From an uncultured Lysobacteraceae bacterium (GTDB taxonomy: Bacteria; Pseudomonadota; Gammaproteobacteria; Xanthomonadales; Xanthomonadaceae), in NCBI GenBank assembly GCA_946480825.1, contig CAMLLG010000079.1:1-16255 (forward strand): a DNA stretch of 16,255 bases, in the 5' to 3' direction. The number at the start of each line of letters is the position of its first letter. Within the stretch, counting starts at the first letter, position 1. The position numbers and the translations under genes are program-made. Of the stretch, positions 7,011 to 15,189 are shown one piece after another. The notes beneath the pieces were generated by a model, which saw only the letters and a program-made list of their open reading frames with translations, did not search any database and was not told the DNA's origin.

Positions 7011-8849
7011 ATGCATGCCATCCACCGCACTCCCCCGCTCCAACGCCTGCGCCTCGCCGCGTACACGCTCGCGGCCATAGCCGCGGCGCAACTCGCGGCC
7101 GCACCGGCCATGGCCGCCGACTGGGTCGCCCGCCACGGCCTCACCGGCGCGCAGTACCAGGCAGCATTCGAGGAGTACACCGGCAAGGGATTCCGGCTGA
7201 CCTCGATCAGCGGTTACGACAGCGGCGGCAGCGCGCGCTACGCCGCGCTGTGGTCGAAAAAAGCCGGCCCGGAATGGTCCGCGCGCCACGGCCTCAACGC
7301 CCAGCAGTACCAGGCCGCGTTCGACGACTTCGCCAAGAAGGGTTATCGCCTGACCTTCATCAACGGCTATGCGGTCGGCAACAACGCCTACTACGCCGGC
7401 ATCTGGACCAAGACCGGCGGCCCGGCGTGGTCGGCGCGGCACGGACTCACCGCGGCGCAATATCAGGCCGCGGTCGACGATCTGTCGAAGCAGGGCTACG
7501 GCCTCAGCCACGTCAGCGCCTACACCGTCGGCGGCTCGCCGCGGTTCGCCGCGATCTTCGAGAAGGGCGGCCCGGCCTGGGTCGCGCGTCATGGCCTGAC
7601 TTCGGCGCAGTATCAGACCGCGTTCGACGGCTTCGCCCGCGACGGCTATCGGTTGAAGATGGTCAGCGGCTATCGCGAAGGCAACAGCGATCGCTACGCC
7701 GCGCTGTGGGTGAAACAGGCCGGGCCGTACTATTCGGCGCGGCACGGCATCCCGAACGCGCACTATCAGTCGGTGTTCGACAACCATCTGTACCAGAGCT
7801 ACACGCCGGCCTACGTGCAGGCGTTCAACAGCGGCAGTGGCGTCCGCTTCAACGCGATCTGGACCAACACCGTGTTCAAGGGCGCCGACCTGGAACTGAT
7901 CGACCGCAAGGCGCGCGCCTACCTGCGCGACACCGGCATGCCCGGCGTGTCGATCGCGATCATGCGCGGCAAGCGCCTGGTCTACGCCGCCGGCTTCGGC
8001 GTCGCCGACAAGGACAACGGCATGCCGATGTCGCCGGTGCATCGCCTGCGCATGGCCAGCGTGTCCAAGCCGATCACCGATGTCGCCATCCGCAAGCTGC
8101 TGGCCGACACCGATCTGGACAGCGGCAGCAAGGTCTTCGGCAGCAACACGATCCTCGGCAAGACCTGGGCGACGCCGTCGGGCAATCCGGACATCGAGGA
8201 CATCACCATCGATCATCTGGTCCGCCACCGCGCCGGTTTCCGGCGGATCGACAAGGACGGCAACGGCAGCGACCCGATGTTCGCCTACACCGGCACCGAC
8301 CACGCGGGTCTGATCACCTGGGCGCTGGAGAATTATCCGCTCGGCTACACGCCCGGCACCACGCCGGCGGATCTCGAAAGCTCGGACATGTACTCCAACT
8401 TCGGCTACTGCCTGCTGGGCCGCGTGATCGAGAAGAAAACCGGCAAGTCGTACGAGGCGTATGTCCGCGACAACTTCATGAAACCCGCCGGCGCGCCGGA
8501 CGTGGTCATCGGCGGCGACAAGGAAGCCGACCGCAAGCCCGACGAGGTCGTGTACTACGGCGGCGGTGCCTATTCCAGCGTCAAACCCAAGCGCTTCGAT
8601 TCGCACGGCGGCTGGATCGCGCGCCCGCTCGACCTGCTGCGCTTCATGCGCTACCAGACCGCGCTCAACAACGGCTACGCGCACTACGGCGAAATGAGCG
8701 GCACGTCCGCCGTGTTCCGCGTCGGCCCGAGCGGCAACGGCCTGGTCGGCGCCGGCAACGGCGACAACGGCAAGCCCGATCAGATCGACGACCTGCTGAA
8801 GGCCATCGACAGCGAGGTCTCGACCTGGCCGAACATCGATCTGTTCTGA
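7011..8849 (+). CDS. Exported beta-lactamase-fold serine hydrolase with five N-terminal BTRD1-like repeats
   Basis: The protein has 612 residues, starting at ATG 7011 with AGGAG at 6998-7002. The signal peptide ends near residue 35 (APAMA|ADW). Five BTRD1-like repeats start near residues 38, 89, 140, 190 and 241 (WVARHGLTGAQYQAAFEEY and similar). The C-terminal domain (about 292-605) is a class C beta-lactamase/penicillin-binding-protein fold: S350-V-S-K353 nucleophile and general base, Y461-S-N463, and H532-G-G as the third box. All three motifs are intact, so an active serine hydrolase is expected. Repeats followed by a beta-lactamase-like domain is also the plan of fungal polyglycine hydrolases, endoproteases that cut polyglycine linkers of plant class IV chitinases. 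An esterase, D-aminopeptidase or peptidoglycan carboxypeptidase remains possible. It follows the M23 gene with a 146-bp gap and ends before a strong terminator, so the two may be co-transcribed. Confidence 0.86.
   Translation: MHAIHRTPPLQRLRLAAYTLAAIAAAQLAAAPAMAADWVARHGLTGAQYQAAFEEYTGKGFRLTSISGYDSGGSARYAALWSKKAGPEWSARHGLNAQQYQAAFDDFAKKGYRLTFINGYAVGNNAYYAGIWTKTGGPAWSARHGLTAAQYQAAVDDLSKQGYGLSHVSAYTVGGSPRFAAIFEKGGPAWVARHGLTSAQYQTAFDGFARDGYRLKMVSGYREGNSDRYAALWVKQAGPYYSARHGIPNAHYQSVFDNHLYQSYTPAYVQAFNSGSGVRFNAIWTNTVFKGADLELIDRKARAYLRDTGMPGVSIAIMRGKRLVYAAGFGVADKDNGMPMSPVHRLRMASVSKPITDVAIRKLLADTDLDSGSKVFGSNTILGKTWATPSGNPDIEDITIDHLVRHRAGFRRIDKDGNGSDPMFAYTGTDHAGLITWALENYPLGYTPGTTPADLESSDMYSNFGYCLLGRVIEKKTGKSYEAYVRDNFMKPAGAPDVVIGGDKEADRKPDEVVYYGGGAYSSVKPKRFDSHGGWIARPLDLLRFMRYQTALNNGYAHYGEMSGTSAVFRVGPSGNGLVGAGNGDNGKPDQIDDLLKAIDSEVSTWPNIDLF
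7122..7865 (+). repeat. Five protein-level BTRD1-like repeats in the serine hydrolase gene
   Basis: The five copies lie at residues about 38-83, 89-134, 140-185, 190-235 and 241-285. Each has W/Y-x-ARHGL/I, then QYQxxFd, a GY/GF turn, and ends in a RYAALW/RFAAIF-type strand. The first four are close to each other; the fifth is the most diverged (RHGIPNAHYQ). Copies are more alike here than in the upstream M23 gene. Confidence 0.88.
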
Positions 8850-8870
8850 TCGATCCTGCCGGCAAAACGA

Positions 8871-8896
8871 ACACGGGCCGCGAAAGCGGCCCGTGT
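8871..8896. terminator. Bidirectional rho-independent terminator
   Basis: A perfect 11-bp GC-rich stem (ACACGGGCCGC, 8871-8881; its complement 8886-8896) closes on a GAAA tetraloop. The stem can extend outward through AACG/CGTT with one bulged A. On the minus side it is followed by a T-run (complement of AAAA at 8864-8867); the plus side has only a short TT. It sits between two convergent genes, the serine hydrolase (stop 8849) and serS (stop 8923), and can serve both. Confidence 0.85.
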
Positions 8897-8922
8897 CGTT
8901 CATGCGTATTGAACGCGCCCCA

Positions 8923-10403
<1,481 letters not shown>

Positions 10404-10522
10404 GCCCGAAAACCATCGCCTGAATTGCCGCCAAATCCATCGCGCCGCCGCGCACACGGCCGCGGAAACGCTGCGCGGCGCCTGTGCCACAATCGAGCCA
10501 CCTCCCGCGCCTCGCCCGCCCC

Positions 10523-11209
10523 ATGTCGACCGTTCAACCCACCACGCCGCAGGGGCCGTCCCGAGGATCGCCCTCGGGGTTCCGTTTCTCCCTCTCGCGG
10601 CGCGCGCGCTGGCTGCTGGCCGGCGGCTTCGGCGTCGGTCTGCTGATGTTTTTCCTGCTGTGGTTGGACATGCGCGACAACGGCAATTTCTACCGCCCCG
10701 CCGACAAGACCGGCGGCATCGAGGGTCAGGTCTTCGAACCCCTGCCCGCACCGGCGACCGACCGCACGGGCAGCGCCAGCGGCCTGTCCGAGGCCGCCGA
10801 GGCCGCGCTGCGCAACCCGCGTCCGGCCCCGCCGCCTCCGGTGCAGCAGGCACCTCCGGCCGAGACGCCGACGAATCGCCCGCTGGCGGACGGGTCCAAT
10901 CCGACCGATGGCGCGACGCGACCCACCGCGCCCGGCGGCGTGCCGGTAGCGATCTCGCGCCCTTCCCCGCGCTATCCGGCCGAAGCCCTGCGCAACAACG
11001 AAACCGGCACCGTCGTGCTGCGGATCACCGTCGACGAACGCGGCGAACCGGTGAACGTGGAGGTCGCCCGCAGCAGCCGCTCGCGTGCGCTCGACCGCGC
11101 CGCGGCGCAGGCCGCACGCCGCTGGACCTTCCGCCCCGCGCAGCAGAACGGCCGCGCCGTGACCGGGACGCTCGAAGTGCCGATCTCGTTCACGCTCGAA
11201 GGGCGTTGA
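10523..11209 (+). CDS. Energy transducer TonB-like protein
   Basis: The product has 228 residues with the chosen ATG at 10523. An in-frame GTG at 10484 is possible but overlaps the likely -10 region, and neither has a good ribosome binding site. Order: a short basic cytoplasmic tail (RFSLSRRARW), one membrane helix (about 30-48, LLAGGFGVGLLMFFLLWLDM), a Pro/Ala/Thr-rich periplasmic linker (about 70-140; PAPPPPVQQAPPAETP), and a TonB C-terminal domain (about 142-226; SPRYPAEALRNNETG, ITVDERGEPVNVEVARSS, RAAAQAARRWTFRPA). TonB proteins couple inner-membrane proton force to outer-membrane transporters through ExbB/ExbD. No exbB, exbD or receptor gene is nearby, so this is one of several TonB-like proteins such genomes usually carry and its partner is unknown. 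The linker is short for a canonical TonB that must span the periplasm. Confidence 0.9.
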   Translation: MSTVQPTTPQGPSRGSPSGFRFSLSRRARWLLAGGFGVGLLMFFLLWLDMRDNGNFYRPADKTGGIEGQVFEPLPAPATDRTGSASGLSEAAEAALRNPRPAPPPPVQQAPPAETPTNRPLADGSNPTDGATRPTAPGGVPVAISRPSPRYPAEALRNNETGTVVLRITVDERGEPVNVEVARSSRSRALDRAAAQAARRWTFRPAQQNGRAVTGTLEVPISFTLEGR

Positions 11210-11220
11210 TCGAGCCGATT

Positions 11221-11260
11221 ACGGCATCTGGACTTCGGCCACGGCATCTGGGCTTCGGCA
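11221..11260. repeat. 20-bp tandem duplication between the TonB gene and aroA
   Basis: ACGGCATCTGGACTTCGGCC (11221-11240) is followed directly by a copy differing at two positions (11241-11260). It lies in the 98-bp gap between two convergent genes. No terminator-like hairpin with a T-run was found in this gap. Confidence 0.8.
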
Positions 11261-11307
11261 CCGCGCATTCGGCGCACCGAGATCGAACGCGCCCCGCCGC
11301 GAGGCGA

Positions 11308-12651
11308 TCACGCCTCCCGCAACGCGAACCCCACGCCCCGCGCGAGCGCGTCGAACCCCGGAAACGAGGTCGCGACGTTGGCGATGTCGGCGATGACGAA
11401 TTCGCCCGGGCAGCGTTGACCGGCGATGGCCGACGCCATCGCGATGCGATGATCGCCGTGGCTGTCGATGACGACCGGCGACGCGGGATCGAGCGCGAAC
11501 GCGCCGCCGTGGATGATCGCACCGTCATCGGATTCGTCGACCCGGATGCCCAGCGCGCGCAGCGCGGCGGACATCGTCGCGAGGCGGTCCGATTCCTTCA
11601 CCCGCAGTTCGGCGGCGCCGGTGATGCGGGTCTCGCCTTCGGCGCAGGCCGCGGCCACGAACAGCGCCGGGAATTCGTCGATCATGTCCGGCACGATCGC
11701 CTCGGGCACCGCGATGCCGCGCAGCGGCGCGGCGCGCACGTGCAGATCGGCCACCGCTTCGCCGCCGGCGCGGCGCGCATCGGTTTCGACGATGTCGGCG
11801 CCCATCGCGCGCAGGGCCTGCAGCAGGCCGGTGCGGCGCGGATTCATGCCCACCGCTTCGAGCACGAGGTCGGAGCCCGGAATCACGCTGGCGGCGACGA
11901 GGAAGAACGCGGCCGAGGAGAAATCCGCCGGCACGTGCACGTCGGTGGCGCGCAGCGCGTGGGCGTTGCCGGCACCGCCGCGCACGCGCGCGACGCCCGG
12001 TTCGAACTCGATCGGCCAGCCGAACGCCGACAGCATGCGTTCGGTGTAGTCGCGGGTCGGATGCGGCTCGCGCACGATGGTGTCGCCCGCGGCGTAGAGA
12101 CCGGCCAGCAGCAGCGCCGATTTCACCTGCGCGCTGGCGACCGGCAGCGTGTAGTCGATGCCCTGCAGCGCGCGGCCGCCGCGGATGCGCAGCGGCGGCA
12201 GGCCGCCGTCCTCGCTGTCGATCGCGGCGCCCATGCGCGACAGCGGCTCGATGACGCGCCGCATCGGTCGCTTCGACAGCGAATCGTCGCCGACGAGCGT
12301 GCTGTCGAACGCCTGCCCCGCGAGCACGCCCGCGAGCAGGCGCATGCCGGTGCCGGCGTTGCCGCAGTCGAGCGCGTCGACGCTGGCGCGCAGCCCGTGC
12401 AGGCCGACGCCGTGCACGATCCGCGATTGCGGCGACGGCGCTTCGATGGTCACGCCGAGGCGCTGGAACACCGCGGCGGTCGCGCGGGTGTCCTCGCCTT
12501 CGAGGAAGCCGTCGATGCGCGACACGCCTTCGGCCAGCGAGGCGAGCATGATCGCGCGGTGCGACACCGACTTGTCGCCGGGCACGCGGATGCGTCCGCT
12601 CAGCGGCCTGCCGGCGCCGACGATCCAATCTTTCTTGGCGGCATCGCTCAT
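11308..12651 (-). CDS. aroA: 3-phosphoshikimate 1-carboxyvinyltransferase (EPSP synthase)
   Basis: This enzyme joins shikimate-3-phosphate and phosphoenolpyruvate in the sixth step of the shikimate pathway. It has 447 residues from the ATG complementary to 12649-12651, overlapping the hisC stop by 4 bp (ATGA), which suggests translational coupling. Family motifs: PGDKSVSHR (24-32), LDCGNAGTGMRLLAG (94-108), SKRPMRRVI (126-134), SAQVKSALLLAG (173-184), the PDMIDEFPAL segment with the catalytic aspartate (321-330), KESDR (352-356) and GDHRIAMA (399-406). The RPMxR and SAQVKSA elements resemble class II enzymes more than the E. coli class I type. It is the last visible gene of the serC-pheA-hisC-aroA cluster; the following 98 bp lead to the convergent TonB gene, with no clear terminator. 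Confidence 0.97.
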   Translation of the reverse strand: MSDAAKKDWIVGAGRPLSGRIRVPGDKSVSHRAIMLASLAEGVSRIDGFLEGEDTRATAAVFQRLGVTIEAPSPQSRIVHGVGLHGLRASVDALDCGNAGTGMRLLAGVLAGQAFDSTLVGDDSLSKRPMRRVIEPLSRMGAAIDSEDGGLPPLRIRGGRALQGIDYTLPVASAQVKSALLLAGLYAAGDTIVREPHPTRDYTERMLSAFGWPIEFEPGVARVRGGAGNAHALRATDVHVPADFSSAAFFLVAASVIPGSDLVLEAVGMNPRRTGLLQALRAMGADIVETDARRAGGEAVADLHVRAAPLRGIAVPEAIVPDMIDEFPALFVAAACAEGETRITGAAELRVKESDRLATMSAALRALGIRVDESDDGAIIHGGAFALDPASPVVIDSHGDHRIAMASAIAGQRCPGEFVIADIANVATSFPGFDALARGVGFALREA

Positions 12652-13802
12652 GTCAGCACCTCGTCGAGGCCGGCCAGCAGCCGGCGGTTTTCGTCGGCGT
12701 TGCCGACGGTGATGCGCAGGCAGTGGCCGAGGCCGTAACCGCCCATCGGCCGCAACACGATGCCGCGCTCGCACAGCGCCGCTTCGATGCCGGCGACGCG
12801 GGACTCGTCGCCCGGCTCCGCGAACTGCGCGAGCAGGAAATTGGTCTGCGACGGAAACACCCGCAGGCCGCGGCCGCGGAGCGCGGTCGCGAGCGCCGTG
12901 CGCTGTTCCGCGTTGCGCGCGACCACCCACCGCAGATGTTCGTCGTCGCCGAGCGCGGCCTGCGCGGCGGCCAGCCCGGCACTGTTGACGTTGAAGCTCT
13001 CGCGCACCCGTTCGACGACCGCGATCAGGCCGGCATGCGCGATGGCGTAACCGACGCGCAACCCCGCCAGCGCATAGGCCTTGCTGAAGGTCCGGGTGAC
13101 GACCAGATTCGGATAATGCGCCTGCACGGTCAGCGCCGATGCCCACCCGGGCGCATCGACGAATTCGGCATAGGCCTCGTCGACCACCACGACCACGTCG
13201 CGCGGCACCTTCGCCATGAAGGCCGCGAAGGCCTCGGCGGTGTACCAGGTGCCGGTCGGGTTGTTCGGATTCGCCAGATAGACCAGCCGGGTGGCATCGG
13301 TGATCGCGGCGGCGATGGCGTCGGGATCGTGGCCGCGCGGCATCGCGTGATCGTCCGGGTGGCAGGCCGCCACGCGCAGCGTCGCGCCCGCGCACTGCGC
13401 GGCGATGGCGTACACCGCGAAGCCGAACTGCGAGGCGACGACATCGACGCCCGGGCCGGCGAACACCTGCGCGAACTGCATCAGCAGTTCGTGCGAGCCG
13501 TTGCCGAGCAGGATCGCACCGACATCGACGCCATGCTTCGCCGCAAGCGCGCGCTTGAGGTCGCCGCCGAGCGGATCGGGATAGCGGAAACTGTCGTGGA
13601 TCGTGCCGAGCACCGCTTCCTTGGCCCGCGCGCTGGGGCCGTAAGGGTTTTCGTTCGAGCCCAGTTCGATCAAGTGCCGACCTTCGAACCGGCGACGGAA
13701 CGCGACCAGATCGTGCCCCGGATCGTAGGCGCGCAGACGCTGGATGCCGGGTTGGGCGAGGGAGGAGAAGAAGGTTTCGGAGGCGTGATCGGTTTGTTTC
13801 AT
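12648..13802 (-). CDS. hisC: HisC-type aminotransferase (histidinol-phosphate / aromatic)
   Basis: This is a PLP-dependent class I/II aminotransferase of 384 residues. The start is the ATG complementary to 13800-13802 (MKQTDHASETFFSSLAQPGI); an in-frame ATG at 13844 would add 14 residues with no similarity value. Motifs: ELGSNENPYGPS (46-57), the Y-R-Y/F-PDP substrate region (SFRYPDPLGG, 71-80), NPNNPTG (178-184), D208 in VVVVVDEAY, PLP lysine K241 in TFSKAYALAGLRVG, and R363 in LRITVGN for the carboxylate. It sits between pheA and aroA, not in a his operon. In the related Pseudomonas serC-pheA-hisC supraoperon such enzymes act on both imidazole-acetol phosphate and aromatic keto acids, so a main role in phenylalanine and tyrosine synthesis is likely here. 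It lies 184 bp after pheA across a palindromic repeat, so it may also have its own transcript. Confidence 0.93.
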   Translation of the reverse strand: MKQTDHASETFFSSLAQPGIQRLRAYDPGHDLVAFRRRFEGRHLIELGSNENPYGPSARAKEAVLGTIHDSFRYPDPLGGDLKRALAAKHGVDVGAILLGNGSHELLMQFAQVFAGPGVDVVASQFGFAVYAIAAQCAGATLRVAACHPDDHAMPRGHDPDAIAAAITDATRLVYLANPNNPTGTWYTAEAFAAFMAKVPRDVVVVVDEAYAEFVDAPGWASALTVQAHYPNLVVTRTFSKAYALAGLRVGYAIAHAGLIAVVERVRESFNVNSAGLAAAQAALGDDEHLRWVVARNAEQRTALATALRGRGLRVFPSQTNFLLAQFAEPGDESRVAGIEAALCERGIVLRPMGGYGLGHCLRITVGNADENRRLLAGLDEVLT

Positions 13803-13864
13803 TGAAGATTGCCGATGACCGTGTTCAGAAATCAGATGTCGCAATATCCGTTGCGGAGCCCGTT

Positions 13865-13956
13865 GTCATCCCGAGCGAAGCGAGGGACCTGCCGTGGAAG
13901 TGCATCGAAACAGAAGCAGGTCCCTCACCCCGATGAAACCGGGGATTCGGGATGAC
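13865..13956. repeat. Palindromic intergenic repeat element between pheA and hisC
   Basis: Outer arms GTCATCCCGA (13865-13874) and TCGGGATGAC (13947-13956) are perfect complements. Inner arms GAGGGACCTGC (13882-13892) and GCAGGTCCCTC (13916-13926) are also perfect. Between outer and inner arms each side carries its own small hairpin: GCGAAGC on the left and CCCCG...CGGGG (about 13929-13945) on the right. The whole can fold into a branched cruciform. The GTCATCCCGAGCGAAGCGAGGGA type of sequence is a familiar dispersed repeat in many high-GC bacteria. It encodes nothing. Confidence 0.88.
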
Positions 13957-13986
13957 CGAGGGTTTTCAAAACTGCGATATCGGACC

Positions 13987-15189
13987 TTACGGCACCGCCA
14001 CCGGATAAGACCCCAGCACGCGTACATCGCCGGCGTACTTGTCGATCTCGGCCAGCGCATCCTTGAGCGGCGATTCTTCGGCATGGCCGGCGACATCGAT
14101 GAAGAACGCGTATTGCCACAGCTTGCCGTGCGCGGGGCGCGATTCGATCCGGTTCATGCTGATCGCGCGGCGCGCCAGCGGTTCGAGGATCTTGTACAGC
14201 GCGCCGGGCTGGTCGCGGATGAACACCAGCAGCGAGGTGCGGTCGTGGCCCGAAGATGGAAACGAAGCGCGACCGATCACCAGGAAGCGTGTCGTGTTGT
14301 CGGCGCGGTCCTCGATCGGGCCGGCCACCACCTTGAGGCCATAGGCATGCGCCGCGTTCTCGCCGGCGATGGCGGCGGCGTCGTCGGCGTTGCGCGCGCG
14401 GCGGGCGGCTTCGGCGTTGCTGACCACCGCGTGCTTCTCGACGCTCGGCAGGTTCTGCCGCAGCCATGCCTTGCACTGCGCCAGCGACAGCGCATGCGAA
14501 TAAACGCGCTCGATGTCTTCGATGTGGCCGGTGCGCGACAGCAGATACTGATGCACGCGCAGTTCGACCTCGCCGCAGATCATCAGCGGCGAGGTGAGAA
14601 AGAGATCGAGGGTGGACTGGATGGTGCCGGTGCCGGAATTCTCCACCGGGACCACGCCGAAATCGGCGTGTCCGGCGGCGACATCGTCGAACACCTCTTC
14701 GACCGAGGCCAGCGGCAGCGCCATCGCCGAGTGGCCGAAGTGTTTGTAGACCGCCTGCTGCGAGAACGTGCCTTCCGGCCCGAGATAGCCGATGCGCAGC
14801 GGTTCCTGCTGGGCCAGGCAGGCGGACATGATCTCGCGGTACAGCCGCACCAGCACTTCGTCGGACAGCGGGCCTTCGTTGCGGTCGACCACGCGGCGCA
14901 GCACCTGCGCCTCCCGCTCGGGCCGGTAGTAATCCACCGCAGCGGCGAGCTTGCCCTTGGCCTTGCCGACCTGGTGCGCCCACAGCGCGCGCTCGGCGAT
15001 CAGCGTCTGGATCTCGCGGTCGATGCCGTCGATCTGCGCGCGGACCGCGAGCAGATCGGGCTTGCCCTGCGCGTCGACCGGAATCTCGACCGCAGCCTTG
15101 GGCTGCGCGGCGCGTTTGCCAGTCTTCGGCTTCGCCGCCGGCGTTTCGGCAGACTTCGCCGGGCTTTTCCGCGTGGGTTTGTCAGCCAT
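13987..15189 (-). CDS. pheA: Bifunctional chorismate mutase / prephenate dehydratase (P-protein)
   Basis: This enzyme converts chorismate to prephenate and then phenylpyruvate, the committed phenylalanine branch. It has 400 residues from the ATG complementary to 15187-15189, overlapping the serC stop by 8 bp. Residues 1-44 are a Lys/Ala/Pro-rich, probably disordered extension absent from E. coli PheA. The AroQ chorismate mutase domain covers about 45-128 ([41 protein letters not shown]). The prephenate dehydratase domain covers about 131-306 ([30 protein letters not shown], the catalytic TTRF at 299-302). A C-terminal ACT domain (about 317-395) keeps GAL (329-331) and ESRP (349-352), the phenylalanine-binding elements, so feedback inhibition by phenylalanine is expected. 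A palindromic repeat lies between its stop and the next gene. Confidence 0.97.
   Translation of the reverse strand: MADKPTRKSPAKSAETPAAKPKTGKRAAQPKAAVEIPVDAQGKPDLLAVRAQIDGIDREIQTLIAERALWAHQVGKAKGKLAAAVDYYRPEREAQVLRRVVDRNEGPLSDEVLVRLYREIMSACLAQQEPLRIGYLGPEGTFSQQAVYKHFGHSAMALPLASVEEVFDDVAAGHADFGVVPVENSGTGTIQSTLDLFLTSPLMICGEVELRVHQYLLSRTGHIEDIERVYSHALSLAQCKAWLRQNLPSVEKHAVVSNAEAARRARNADDAAAIAGENAAHAYGLKVVAGPIEDRADNTTRFLVIGRASFPSSGHDRTSLLVFIRDQPGALYKILEPLARRAISMNRIESRPAHGKLWQYAFFIDVAGHAEESPLKDALAEIDKYAGDVRVLGSYPVAVP

Noticed and set aside
6115..7865. Repeat arrays as CRISPR or as a recent DNA tandem duplication
   Set aside because: The periodicity is in protein sequence (about 50 residues, 150 bp); DNA copies are diverged and lie within reading frames.
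10484..10522. GTG start for the TonB-like protein 13 codons upstream
   Set aside because: It overlaps the likely -10 sequence CACAAT, and the 10523 start gives the usual short basic N-terminus; not fully excluded.
13803..13844. Upstream in-frame ATG of hisC adding 14 residues
   Set aside because: The added residues (MRHLISEHGHRQSS) do not look like a HisC N-terminus and no better ribosome binding site is present.
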